Of a stretch of DNA of 64,000 bases, positions 46,142 to 55,207 are shown piece by piece (the first letter of the stretch is position 1; the number at the start of each line of letters is the position of its first letter). The position numbers were made by a program, and so were the translations under genes. Where the stretch lies: positions 1,804,501 through 1,868,500 of the forward strand of contig NZ_CP087106.1 in assembly GCF_028583545.1 (NCBI RefSeq), read 5' to 3'. Source of the stretch: Methylobacterium sp. NMS14P (GTDB taxonomy: Bacteria > Pseudomonadota > Alphaproteobacteria > Rhizobiales > Beijerinckiaceae). Under the pieces are notes generated by a model. It worked only from the letters and a program-made list of their open reading frames with translations. It searched no databases and had not been told where the DNA came from.

Positions 46142-49100
46142 TCACGAGTCCCGCCGCAGCACCGCGTAGGGCAGGTCGCGCAGGAGGGTCCCGAGATCGG
46201 CCCCCTCCCCCTCGACCACCCGCCCCGAGGCGAGGTCCCGCCAGCGGGTGCCGGCGCCGAGGTCGACCCGGGTGCCCGCGAAGGCCTCGCCCGACCATCC
46301 CGCCTCGCCGACCAGGCCCGCGAAGAGGCGCGGCACCGCCACGAACAGGTCGCCGCCCTCCTGGACGGGATCGGTCCGCCGGTAGGCGATCACGTGGTCG
46401 GCCCGGGCGCCGGTGGCCGCGACGGGCTCGTAGGCGGCGATGGCGTAGAAGTCCGGGCGCTCGGCCCGCTCGGCGAGCAGCCGCGTGAGCGTCGCCTGCT
46501 TGACCCGCCCGTCCGGCCAGTGGCCCAGCAGCTCCGCCGGCGCCCCGCCCTCCCCCAGCATCCGCTCCAGGGCCGGGTAGTCCACCGGGCGGCGGTTGTC
46601 GGGATCGACGAAGGAGAAGTCCCAGATCTCCGTGCCCTGGTAGGTGTCGGGCAGGCCCGGCAGCGTGCATTTCAGGACCGTCCGGCCGAGGCTCGCCAGT
46701 ATGCCGAGATGGGCGAGCCGCCGGGCGAAGGGCCGGAGCGCGTCCAGGAACTCCGAGCCCGGGGCGATCAGCGCCGTGAACAGCCGCTTGACCGCGCCCT
46801 CGTAGACCTCGTCGACGTTGACCCAGCTCGACCGGCGCTTGCCCTCGCGCATGGCCTTCTCGCCGTAGGCGATCAGCCGGTCGCGGAAATCCGCGATCGC
46901 CCCGGCCTCGTCCCGCTCCAGCAGCTCCAGGGGCCAGGCGCCCAGGATCGCCTGGAAGAACATCCACTGGTCGTTGGCGTCGGGGGCCGGCTCGCCGTCG
47001 ATCCGGGCGAGGTGCGGGCCGGCTTTCCGCTGCCACAGGTCCCAGGCCTTGGCCCATTCCTCGGGGATCTCCGAGAGGGCGAGCAGCCGGGTGCGGGCGT
47101 CCTCCCCGCGCTTGGTGTCGTGGGTCGCGGTGGTGATCATGGCGCTCGGCCAGTCGCGGGCGCGGGCGGTCTGCAGGTCGTGGAAGTGCTCCGCGTCGAT
47201 CCCGTACTCGCCCGGATCGCCGCCGACCTCGTTGAGGCCCAGCAGGCACGCGTAGCGGTAGAACAGCGTGTCCTCCAGGCTCTTGGCCATGACCGGGCCG
47301 GTGAGCTGCTGGAACCGGCGGCGGAAGCGCAGGACCACCCGCGGGTCCGGCCGGCCCGGCCCCGCCGTCTCGACCCGCCCGAGCAGGACGTCGGCGGCGA
47401 AGTCGTGGACCGAGCGGTCCGGCAGGCTCGACCAGCGCTTGGCCTTGGCGACGGCGCCCTCGATCAGGCGGACATCCTCGGGCTCGACCTCGCCCTCCTC
47501 CAGATCCGACGGCAGGTAGCTCCGGTAGGTCGGGAAGCGTGCGATGATCTCGATCAGCGCCCGGCGCAGGGCGTTGACGGTGAAGTCGCGGGTGCGCCGG
47601 TCGGCGTCGGCGACCTCCTTCAGGTCGGTGGTCAGCACCTCCAGCTCGCTCGCGAAGCTGATCTCCAGGATCTCGGCCTTGGCGGCGCGGAGCTGGAAGC
47701 CGTAGGGCTCGTCGAAGCCCGTGGCCCAGGTGTAGAGCCGCTCGACCTTCCCGCGCCGACCCTTGTCGACGAGAATGCCGTCGAGCTGGTTGAGCACGTC
47801 GTAGCCCGTGGTCCCGGCCACCGGCCAGGGCCGCAGCCGCTCGCCCGGCTCCAGGATCTTCTCGACCACCACGTAGAAGCCGGGGCCGACGGCCGCCTGG
47901 AGCGCCCGCGCGTAGCCCAGCGGGTCGGCGAGGCCGTCGATGTGGTCGATGCGCAGCCCGTCGATCCGGCCCTCGCGGACGTGCCGGAACACGGTCTCGT
48001 GCGAGCGGTGGAAGATGTCCGACAGCTCGACCCGCAGGCCGGCGAGCGAGTTCACGTCGAAGAAGCGGCGGTAGTTGATGTCGCTCGACGCCACCCGCCA
48101 GTGGGCCAGCCGGTAGGCCTGGGCCTCCAGCAGCCGGTGCAGCGGCCCGAAGCTGTCCGGGCGGCCCTTGAAGCCGTTGAGCAGCGCCAGCGTGCTGGCG
48201 GTCGCCTCCTGGATCAGCGGCGACACGCCGTAGATCTCGGCGAGCCGGCGCTTCAGGCCCTCGGCCTCCTCGGGGAAGCTCTTCCTGCGGGTCTCGTCGG
48301 TGTCGATCGCCATGGCCCGCAGCCGCTCGGAGATGGCGAGCAGCTCCGCGGTGGTGTCGTCGTCCACCGCCCCGATCGCGGCGATCACCCGGTTGAGGAT
48401 GGTCGGGTAGCTCAAGGGGCGGATCGGCAGCTGGTGCTCGTAGTGCCAGACGCTGAAGGCGCCCTTCTCGGGGTCGAATTTCAGCTCCAGCGTGCCCTTC
48501 TCCAGGGCCTCGCCGTAGCGGTCGCCGAGGAACGGGATCACGAGGTTGCGCCCGGCCCCGAGCCGCTGCCAGTCGATGTCGAAGGCGTCGGCGAAGGGCG
48601 ACAGGGAGCCCCACTCGAGCACCGACAGCCACCACGGATTGTCGGCGCCGCCGACGCCCATGTGGTTCGGGACGATGTCGAGCAGCAGCTTCATCCCGTG
48701 GGCGTGGAGCGTCTCGGAGAGCGCGATGAAGCCCGCCTCGCCGCCGAGCTCCGGGTTGATCGCGCCGTGGTCGACGATGTCGTAGCCGTGGGTCGAGCCG
48801 GGCCGCGCCTTCTGGAGCGGCGAGGCGTAGACGTGGCTGATCCCGAGCCGGTGCAGGTACGGGATGATCCGGCCCGCATCCGCGAAGGTGAAGTCCTTGT
48901 GGAACTGCAGCCGGTAGGTCGCGCGCGGCGGCGGCGCGGCGAGCCGCGCGGCGCCCGAGCGCGGGCCCCGCGCCTCGGCCGAGAGGGACGCGGCGAGCTT
49001 CGCCAGTGGCCCGCCGGGGGCGGCGATGTCCACGAGGTCCCGGTCGAGCTTGCGCCGCCAGTTGGGGTAGCCCTCGGTCGAGCCCGGCACGTTGGCCTGG

Positions 49101-51043
49101 GCGAGTTCCGAGACCACGTCCTCGTACTGGACGGCGGTGAGCATCGAGGGCGCGCGGGCGAGGTAGCGGGCGGCGGCCTCGAAGGGCGCGGCGTCCGGGG
49201 GCTCGGCGGAGGGCAGCAGCTGCTCGGCCGCCAGCGCCTCGGCGAGGCGGCGGCGCTCCACCACCCGCTCGCCCCGCTCGGCCTCGGCCCGCTCCTGGTC
49301 GTAGAGGCCGAGCGACTGGCGGGTGTCGGTGTCGACCCCGCGCCACCAGCCGACGAAGGTCGGCAGGTCGTGGGTCGTGATGGCGGTGAGCGCGTCGCGC
49401 GGGTAGGCGGAGGGCGGCTTGAACCGTCCGTCGGCCTCGCGCTCGAAGGCGAGGATCCGGTAGCTGAGCACCCCGGCCCGCATCAGCGCGTCGGAGAAGC
49501 CCTCGGGCGCGGTGCCGAGGTCTTCCGCGATGACGAGGCACTTGTTGCGGTGGCTCTCCAGCCGCAGCACCGCCAGCATCGGCTCGAACGGCATGGCCAC
49601 GTAGGCGCCGGCCTGGGCGCCGGCGCCGAGCGGGATCAGGAACAGGCGGGCGAGCTGGAAGGCGTGGTCGATCCGGATCGCGCCGGCGTGGCGCATGTTG
49701 GCCTGGACCAGGGCCCGGAAGGCCGCGAGCCCGTCGCGCTCCATCGCCAGCGGGTCGAAGGCCGGCAGGCCCCAGTTCTGGCCCTTCGGGGCCAGCAGGT
49801 CCGGCGGCGCGCCGATCGACACCCTGTCGGCGAAGCGCTCGGGATGCGACCAGATCTCGGACCCGCCCCGGTCGGCGCCGACCGCGAGGTCGCGGTAGAG
49901 GCCGACCCGCATGCCCGCCCCGAGCGCCGCCGCGGAGGCCTCGGCGAGCTGCCGGTCGGCGAGGTACTGCAGCCACGCGTGGTAGCCGACGCGCTCGGCG
50001 TTCTCCGCCGCGAAGGCCCGCACCGCGTCCGTGCCGGCCCGGCGATACGCCTCCGGCCAGTCGCCCAGCCAGTGGGCCCCCTGCCCCCGGAAATGCTCGG
50101 ACAGCGCCTCGAACAGGGCGTGCGCTTCGAGATCCTCGCCGCCCTCCTGGCGGAACTGCTCGAAGCCCGCGTCGGTGCCGGCCCGGGCCGGCGAGTCCGC
50201 CCAGAGCGCCCGGAGCACCGGGTCGAGCACGTCGTGGACGCCCTGGTGGTCGACGAGGGCCGCCTCGCGCAGCGCCGTGATCGCGTCTTCCCGCTCGGCG
50301 AGCAGCGCCTCGGCCCGGGATCCGGCGAGCCCCGGCAGGCTGCGCGGGGCGATGAACAGGGTCTCCAGGAACAGGCGCGAGGAGGGCGAGTAGGGCGAGA
50401 TCTTGGTCCGGTCGGAGCCGAACAGGGCGTGGACCGGGCTCAAGCCCAGGAACGCCGCCCCGCGCAGGGCCGCCTCGCGGGCGGCCTCGCCGGCATCCGC
50501 GTAGGTGCCGATGCCGATATTGGTGGCCGAGCGCAGGCCGTAGAGCTGGGCGGCCATGCCCCAGTCGGAGGCCCCCTCCTCCGTGTAGGGGCGCGGGCGC
50601 CAGCAGCGCTGGGGCGCGGCGATCACCCAGGCCTCGGTGCGGGTCTGCCCGGCCTGGACGGTCAGGCGGTGGTAGCCCGGCGTCAGCGGCGGCAGCTCGA
50701 AGCCGGGCTCGGACCCGTGCGGGTTCGCCCGCCCCTCCCGCGCCGTGCCGCGCTCGTCGACGAGGCGCCAGACCAGGGTGTGGGGCGCGCCGTCCTGCGG
50801 GCGCACCGGCACCCGGGCCGCCCGGCGGGCCTCGACGGGCAGCAGCGGCGGGATCAGGCCGCGGCGCAGGCGCTCGACTTCCGCCAGGCTCCCGGCGATC
50901 GCCGCCGCGTCGTCCACCGCGAAGCCGAGCGCCGCGAGCAGGCCGCGGCGCACCTCCAGCGGCGTCTCGACGGGCTTGCCGAAGGCGTCGGTGTAGCCGG
51001 CGGCGACGCCGACGAGGTCGGCGAGCTGTTCCAGGGCGCTCAC
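46142..51043 (-). CDS. 4-alpha-glucanotransferase fused to maltooligosyl trehalose synthase (MalQ-TreY)
   Basis: A 1,633-residue bifunctional enzyme. Residues about 1-690 are MalQ (GH77), which disproportionates maltodextrins: Asp459 (AIRIDHAFQL), Glu507 (VIAEDLG) and Asp559 (TTHDLPTFVGW). Residues about 707-1633 are TreY (GH13), which turns the reducing end of a glucan into an alpha,alpha-1,1 linkage: ATYRLQFHKDFTFADA, Asp1033 (GLRIDHIDGLADP), Glu1061 (VVVEKIL) and Asp in TATHDTKRGED. A short linker joins them. The GTG start at 51043 overlaps the treZ stop (GTGA), so TreZ and this fusion are coupled. MalQ could lengthen short chains for TreY. Confidence 0.94.
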   Translation of the reverse strand: MSALEQLADLVGVAAGYTDAFGKPVETPLEVRRGLLAALGFAVDDAAAIAGSLAEVERLRRGLIPPLLPVEARRAARVPVRPQDGAPHTLVWRLVDERGTAREGRANPHGSEPGFELPPLTPGYHRLTVQAGQTRTEAWVIAAPQRCWRPRPYTEEGASDWGMAAQLYGLRSATNIGIGTYADAGEAAREAALRGAAFLGLSPVHALFGSDRTKISPYSPSSRLFLETLFIAPRSLPGLAGSRAEALLAEREDAITALREAALVDHQGVHDVLDPVLRALWADSPARAGTDAGFEQFRQEGGEDLEAHALFEALSEHFRGQGAHWLGDWPEAYRRAGTDAVRAFAAENAERVGYHAWLQYLADRQLAEASAAALGAGMRVGLYRDLAVGADRGGSEIWSHPERFADRVSIGAPPDLLAPKGQNWGLPAFDPLAMERDGLAAFRALVQANMRHAGAIRIDHAFQLARLFLIPLGAGAQAGAYVAMPFEPMLAVLRLESHRNKCLVIAEDLGTAPEGFSDALMRAGVLSYRILAFEREADGRFKPPSAYPRDALTAITTHDLPTFVGWWRGVDTDTRQSLGLYDQERAEAERGERVVERRRLAEALAAEQLLPSAEPPDAAPFEAAARYLARAPSMLTAVQYEDVVSELAQANVPGSTEGYPNWRRKLDRDLVDIAAPGGPLAKLAASLSAEARGPRSGAARLAAPPPRATYRLQFHKDFTFADAGRIIPYLHRLGISHVYASPLQKARPGSTHGYDIVDHGAINPELGGEAGFIALSETLHAHGMKLLLDIVPNHMGVGGADNPWWLSVLEWGSLSPFADAFDIDWQRLGAGRNLVIPFLGDRYGEALEKGTLELKFDPEKGAFSVWHYEHQLPIRPLSYPTILNRVIAAIGAVDDDTTAELLAISERLRAMAIDTDETRRKSFPEEAEGLKRRLAEIYGVSPLIQEATASTLALLNGFKGRPDSFGPLHRLLEAQAYRLAHWRVASSDINYRRFFDVNSLAGLRVELSDIFHRSHETVFRHVREGRIDGLRIDHIDGLADPLGYARALQAAVGPGFYVVVEKILEPGERLRPWPVAGTTGYDVLNQLDGILVDKGRRGKVERLYTWATGFDEPYGFQLRAAKAEILEISFASELEVLTTDLKEVADADRRTRDFTVNALRRALIEIIARFPTYRSYLPSDLEEGEVEPEDVRLIEGAVAKAKRWSSLPDRSVHDFAADVLLGRVETAGPGRPDPRVVLRFRRRFQQLTGPVMAKSLEDTLFYRYACLLGLNEVGGDPGEYGIDAEHFHDLQTARARDWPSAMITTATHDTKRGEDARTRLLALSEIPEEWAKAWDLWQRKAGPHLARIDGEPAPDANDQWMFFQAILGAWPLELLERDEAGAIADFRDRLIAYGEKAMREGKRRSSWVNVDEVYEGAVKRLFTALIAPGSEFLDALRPFARRLAHLGILASLGRTVLKCTLPGLPDTYQGTEIWDFSFVDPDNRRPVDYPALERMLGEGGAPAELLGHWPDGRVKQATLTRLLAERAERPDFYAIAAYEPVAATGARADHVIAYRRTDPVQEGGDLFVAVPRLFAGLVGEAGWSGEAFAGTRVDLGAGTRWRDLASGRVVEGEGADLGTLLRDLPYAVLRRDS

Positions 51044-52845
51044 GAGCGGGCCTCCGTCAGGAACACGCCCGTCCAGGACGGCAGGTCGCGTCCGGCGCCG
51101 TCCGGGGCGTTGGTCCAGACCACGCGGGCGCCGCCCGGATCCAGCGCGAAGGGGGCGTCGCCGACATTGGCGACGAAGCGCAGGGTGCCGGCGCCGAAGC
51201 GCCACGTGCAGTCGACCACATCGGCCCGCGGCAGGGTGGCGGCGGCGCCCTCGTAGCCGGACTTCGCCAGCGGCACGACCACGTCGCGGCGCAGGTCGAG
51301 GAGCCGCGTCGTCTCGGCCAGCACCTCGCGGTGGGGCGAACGTTCCCGCTCGGACCAGTCGAGCTTGGACGCCGCGAAGGTCTCGGCCTCGGTCGGATCG
51401 GGGATCTTGGAGGTGTCGTCCGCGAACGCCGCGAAGCTCTTGAACTCCCGGCGGCGGCCGTCGCGCACCGCCTTGTTCAGGTCCTCGTCCGGCGCGAAGT
51501 CGACGAAGAACAGGAACGGCGCCGAGGCCGACCATTCCTCGCCCATCCAGAGCATCGGGATCTGCGGCGCCAGCAGGAGCCCGGCCCGCGCGAGGTCGAG
51601 TTTCTCGGGATCGGCCAGATGGTTGAGCCGCTCGCCGAGCGCCCGGTTGCCGACCTGATCGTGGTTCTGGAGGAAGGTCACGAAGGCCGAGGGCGGCAGG
51701 TGCCCGGAGGGCTCGCCGCGCGGGTGGTTGTCGAGCGTCGGGAACGGCTCGCCCTGATACGCGAAACCCTCCGCGAGGCAGCGGGCGAGGTGGGCGACCG
51801 GTTTGTCGGCAAAGCTTTTATAGTAGCCGGCGTCCTCGCCCGTCAGCAGGACGTGCCAGCAATGGTGCAGGTCGTCGGCCCACTGGGCGTCGTGCATCTT
51901 CGGGCGCCCGGCGGCGTCCCGCTCCAGCCAGCGGGCCTGGTTGGCCTCGTTCTCCAGCATCAGGTGGATCTGGCGGTCGGGGAAGGTCCTCCGGACCGTC
52001 TCGCCGAGCTCGGCCAGGAAGTGGCGGGGCGAATCGTCGAGGATGGCGTGGACGGCGTCGAAGCGCAGGCCGTCGAAGCGGTACTCCTCCAGCCAGTACA
52101 GGGCGTTCTGGATGAAGAACTGCCGCACCGTGGCGCCGCTCTCCTTGCCGTCGAAGTTGATGCCCGCGCCCCACGGCGTCTGGTGGCGCTCGGTGAAGAA
52201 CGTCTTGGCGTAGGCGTGGAGGTAGTTCCCGGCCGGGCCGAAGTGGTTGTAGACCGCGTCGAGATAGACCATCAGGCCGAGCCCGTGGGCGGCGTCGACC
52301 AGGCGCTTGAGGTCGTCCGGGCGGCCGTAGGCGCCGTCCGGCGCGTAGGGCTGGACGCCGTCGTAGCCCCAGTTGCGCGAGCCCTTGAAGTCGGCGAGCG
52401 GCAGCAGCTCGATGGCGGTGACGCCGAGCGCCTTGAGGTCGGGCAGCCGGGCCTGCAGGCCGGCATAGGTGCCCTCCGGCGTCGCGGTGCCGACGTGGCA
52501 CTCGTAGATCACCGCCTCCGCGAAGGGCCGCCCGGTCCAGCCCGCGTCGGACCACTCGAAGCTCCGCGGGTCGATCACCTCGCTCAAGCCCGAGACGTCG
52601 TCCGGCTGGAAGCGCGAGGCGGGATCGGGGGCGACGAGGTCGCCGTCGATGCGGAAGCCGTAGCGGGCGCCGGGCTTCACGCCGGGCAGGGCGGTGCGCC
52701 GCCAGCCGCCGCCGGATTCGGGCAGCGGGTGGTCGATGCCGTCGACGACGAGGTCGACGCTCCGGGCGGTGGGCGCCCAGAGGGCGAAGCGGACGCCGCC
52801 CCCGACCATCTCGGCCCCGAATTCCATGCTGTGGGCGCGCCGCAT
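51040..52845 (-). CDS. treZ: Maltooligosyl trehalose trehalohydrolase
   Basis: A 601-residue GH13 enzyme that cuts trehalose from maltooligosyl trehalose made by TreY. A CBM48-like N-terminal domain (FGAEMVGGGVRFALWAPTA) precedes the barrel. Catalytic Asp263 (DGLRFDAVHAI), Glu298 (LMLENEAN) and the Asp in FLQNHDQVGNR are visible. The start at 52845 has GAGGA about ten bases upstream and begins directly before the conserved FGAE segment; a GTG at 52878 would add 11 residues. It is the first gene of the minus-strand trehalose operon. Confidence 0.95.
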   Translation of the reverse strand: MRRAHSMEFGAEMVGGGVRFALWAPTARSVDLVVDGIDHPLPESGGGWRRTALPGVKPGARYGFRIDGDLVAPDPASRFQPDDVSGLSEVIDPRSFEWSDAGWTGRPFAEAVIYECHVGTATPEGTYAGLQARLPDLKALGVTAIELLPLADFKGSRNWGYDGVQPYAPDGAYGRPDDLKRLVDAAHGLGLMVYLDAVYNHFGPAGNYLHAYAKTFFTERHQTPWGAGINFDGKESGATVRQFFIQNALYWLEEYRFDGLRFDAVHAILDDSPRHFLAELGETVRRTFPDRQIHLMLENEANQARWLERDAAGRPKMHDAQWADDLHHCWHVLLTGEDAGYYKSFADKPVAHLARCLAEGFAYQGEPFPTLDNHPRGEPSGHLPPSAFVTFLQNHDQVGNRALGERLNHLADPEKLDLARAGLLLAPQIPMLWMGEEWSASAPFLFFVDFAPDEDLNKAVRDGRRREFKSFAAFADDTSKIPDPTEAETFAASKLDWSERERSPHREVLAETTRLLDLRRDVVVPLAKSGYEGAAATLPRADVVDCTWRFGAGTLRFVANVGDAPFALDPGGARVVWTNAPDGAGRDLPSWTGVFLTEARS

Positions 52846-53131
52846 CGGGCCACCGTCCTCGTCATTGGCCGCGCGCACCGGGACGCAAGCGCGGCAGGAT
52901 CATCTGTCGTGGGAGAAGGCCCCGGGCCCGATCCGGTTCCCGCAGCGCAGCTATGGCGGGCGCGAGGTGTGGCAATGGGGGGACGGTGGGGTGACGGCGG
53001 GGTGAGGGGGAGGGCGACGGCGCGGGGCAGCGGCAGGAACGACGGGCCGCGTGCGGCCGCGCGGAAACTTAGCCGCAGTTCCGTCCGCGCGGGGCGGCCC
53101 TATCTTGCCCGGCCGGCACTCTCGTCGGTCT

Positions 53132-53136
53132 GGGAG
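53132..53136 (+). promoter_or_regulatory. Possible Shine-Dalgarno for a CTG start
   Basis: GGGAG lies six bases before the in-frame CTG at 53143. No ATG, GTG or TTG occurs in the reading frame between here and the conserved HIIGIHG segment, which begins five codons after the CTG. Confidence 0.4.
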
Positions 53137-53142
53137 CGGACA

Positions 53143-54012
53143 CTGGGTCGGACGCACATCATCGGCATCCACGGGCTCGCCAACAAGCCGCCCCGGGACG
53201 AGAAGGCCGCCTGGTGGCGCGCCGCGATCCGCGAGGGGCTCGACCGCAATCTCGGGCTCCGGGTGGCGGAGGCCGACCTGCCCTTCACCTTCGTCTACTG
53301 GGCGGACCTGCGCTACCCGCAGCCGCTCGCGGGCGACCGCAACCGCGAGCCCTACCGCCCCGACAACGGCCTCGGGCCGTTCCCCTCCCCGGCGGGGGAG
53401 CCGGAGCGCGCCGAGCCGACCCTCACCGACCGGATCTACCGCGGCCTGTCGCACCTGCAGGAGGCCGCCGGGCTGACGCCGGTGGACGACCTGATCCTGG
53501 AATACCGGCTCGACGACCTCTGGGGCTACTACGAGGACGCGGCGTTCCGGGCGGCGGCGCGGGCGCGCCTGCGCGACGCCCTGGCGGCGGCCGCGGCGGA
53601 CCGCGTGCTGATCGCCGCGCACTCGATGGGCGGCCTGATCGCCCACGACGTGCTGCGCGCCGCCGAGGCGGACGGGACGCCGATGCCGCGCTGCGACCTC
53701 GTCACCCTCGGCGCCCCCCTCGGGCTCGCCGAGCTGAAACTGAAGCTCGCCGACGAGCACGGCGACCTCCGGGTGCCGGCGGCGCTCGCCGCCTGGACCA
53801 ACCTGATGGACCGCCAGGACATCGCCACGGTGGGCGACGACCTCGCGGCCCTCTACGCGCCGAACGCCGCCGGCGTGCGGGTGCGGGACGTGCCGGTGAT
53901 CAACGCCTACCGGAGGCCGGACGGCGCCGAGAACCGGCACAAATCCTACGGCTACCTGCGGACCCCCGAATTCGCCCGGGTCGTGGCCGGGTTCCTGGAC
54001 GCCGCGGCCTGA
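53143..54012 (+). CDS. Alpha/beta hydrolase, non-canonical start
   Basis: A protein of about 289 residues with an alpha/beta-hydrolase core: THIIGIHGLANKPP (strand and HG motif near the N-terminus), IAAHSMGGLIAHDVL (nucleophile elbow, Ser in AHSMGG) and LVTLGAPLGL. A C-terminal His is plausible in the ENRHKSYGYL segment. The start is a problem: the nearest canonical in-frame starts are at about 53001 (GTG) and 52975 (ATG), which would add 48 to 56 low-complexity residues. CTG 53143 has a GGGAG site and gives a compact N-terminus. Substrate unknown; the HSMGG pattern suggests a lipase- or esterase-like enzyme. Confidence 0.75.
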   Translation: MGRTHIIGIHGLANKPPRDEKAAWWRAAIREGLDRNLGLRVAEADLPFTFVYWADLRYPQPLAGDRNREPYRPDNGLGPFPSPAGEPERAEPTLTDRIYRGLSHLQEAAGLTPVDDLILEYRLDDLWGYYEDAAFRAAARARLRDALAAAAADRVLIAAHSMGGLIAHDVLRAAEADGTPMPRCDLVTLGAPLGLAELKLKLADEHGDLRVPAALAAWTNLMDRQDIATVGDDLAALYAPNAAGVRVRDVPVINAYRRPDGAENRHKSYGYLRTPEFARVVAGFLDAAA

Positions 54013-54055
54013 GGGCTCCGGGGAGCGGGTCGCGCTCCGTCGCGCGCCGCCTCCC

Positions 54056-54085
54056 CCGCCCCGGGTCGCGCGCCGCCCGGGGCGG
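54056..54085. terminator. Hairpin between hydrolase and yiaAB genes
   Basis: CCGCCCCGGG at 54056-54065 and CCCGGGGCGG at 54076-54085 form a perfect 10-bp stem with a 10-nt loop between two convergent genes. There is no T-tract. Confidence 0.5.
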
Positions 54086-54102
54086 TGCCGGGCCTGCCGG
54101 CG

Positions 54103-54378
54103 TCAGAGCCGGCCCGGCACCGCCTCGCGCAGGACGCGCTCGGTGGCGGCGTCCTCGATCTTGTTGATCAGCCGCCTCGCCTCGTGCTCGTCGCGCAGGG
54201 TCTTGGCCAGGGTGAAGGTCGTGCCCGTGAGGAACAGCGACGCCATGGCGAGGTAGCCCTTGATCCAGATGTCGGCGGGCAGGAAGAAGATGCCGAACGT
54301 CAGCATGGCGGCGGCGGCGGCGAAGCTGACCAGCGTGAAGGTCTTCCAGGCGCCGGTATGGGGCATCTGCGGTGTCAT
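54103..54378 (-). CDS. YiaA/YiaB-domain membrane protein
   Basis: A 91-residue inner-membrane protein with two hydrophobic helices (about 13-31 and 38-58), joined by LPADIWIKGYLAM, and a charged C-terminal helix (AKTLRDEHEARRLINKIEDAATE). This is the YiaAB two-helix family. CAGGAGA lies eight bases before the ATG. It is the second gene of an operon after the PspA-like gene, 48 bases apart. Pairing with PspA suggests a role in envelope stress, by context only. Confidence 0.88.
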   Translation of the reverse strand: MTPQMPHTGAWKTFTLVSFAAAAAMLTFGIFFLPADIWIKGYLAMASLFLTGTTFTLAKTLRDEHEARRLINKIEDAATERVLREAVPGRL

Positions 54379-54426
54379 GGTGCGGTCTCCTGAGGAATGA
54401 TCGAAGGGGAAGCGGTGCGGCGCCGG

Positions 54427-55101
54427 TCAGGCGCCGGCCCTGAGGCGGTCGAGCACGGCCCGCGGGTCCGTGCGGGGGCGGCCGTAGCCCGCCGCCTCGA
54501 GATCGGCCTCGATCCCGCCCGCGGCCTCGGCCTCGAGCTCGGTCAGCGCGGCGGCGACGTCCGCCTCGGCCGCCTGCCGCTCGCGCAGGCGCGCCAGCGT
54601 CCGCTCGGCCTCCCCCAGCGCCCCCGCCGACAGGGTCGTGACCCGGCGGCCCTCCAGGCCGGCCCGCCGCAGCGCCTCGGTTGTGCGGGCGGTCTGGAGC
54701 CCGCGGTCGAGGTCCCGCAGCCGCTCGCCGCCCTGCGCGACCAAGCGCTTCAGCCGCTCGACCTCCGCGGCGAAGCGCTCGGCGGCGGCCCGGCGGTCGG
54801 CCCGCTCGTCCTCCAGGGCGGCGATGTGGATCGCCGCCTCGGTCCCGAGATCCTCGCGCCCGTCGGCCAGTGCCCGACGCGCCCCGTCCGACAGGGTGTC
54901 GATGCGGGTGCCGATGGCGTCGAGGGCGCGCGCCTCGGCGGCGTGGTAGGCCACGGCGACGGCGAGTTCCCGCCGGGCGGTCGCCAGGGCGCCGGCGGCG
55001 TCCCGGATCTGCTGGCGCAGGGTCGTCACGGCATGGGCGTCGTGGATCGCCTGGGCGTTGTCGGCGATCACGCCGCGCATCAGGAAGGAGAGGGTCCTCA
55101 T
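54427..55101 (-). CDS. PspA/IM30-family protein
   Basis: A 224-residue, almost entirely helical coiled-coil protein with the PspA/IM30 layout: a short N-terminal amphipathic helix (RTLSFLMRGVIADNAQAIHDAH) and long helices rich in Ala, Arg and Glu (about 25-200). PspA-type proteins form scaffolds on stressed inner membranes. The ATG at 55101 is preferred because AGGTG lies seven bases upstream; a GTG one codon earlier is possible. It is divergent from a TetR regulator with palindromes in the gap, and upstream of the YiaAB gene. Confidence 0.85.
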   Translation of the reverse strand: MRTLSFLMRGVIADNAQAIHDAHAVTTLRQQIRDAAGALATARRELAVAVAYHAAEARALDAIGTRIDTLSDGARRALADGREDLGTEAAIHIAALEDERADRRAAAERFAAEVERLKRLVAQGGERLRDLDRGLQTARTTEALRRAGLEGRRVTTLSAGALGEAERTLARLRERQAAEADVAAALTELEAEAAGGIEADLEAAGYGRPRTDPRAVLDRLRAGA

Positions 55102-55150
55102 CACGGTTCACCTCGCGGGAACGACGGGCCGGACCGCGTCCGGATTTGAT

Positions 55151-55163
55151 TGAACGTCGTTCA
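55151..55163. promoter_or_regulatory. TetR operator-like palindrome 1
   Basis: TGAACG-T-CGTTCA is a perfect 13-bp palindrome in the gap between the PspA gene and its divergent TetR gene, 50 bases before the PspA start. The same half-site recurs at 55209. Confidence 0.75.
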
Positions 55164-55207
55164 TTAAACAGATAAAACACGGGACGCGCCGGGCCGCAAG
55201 GGATAAA

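Noticed and set aside
54427..55101. PspA-like gene as part of a sigma-54/PspF system
   Set aside because: No PspF gene and no -24/-12 promoter (GG-N10-GC context) was seen; the palindromes and adjacent TetR gene fit better.
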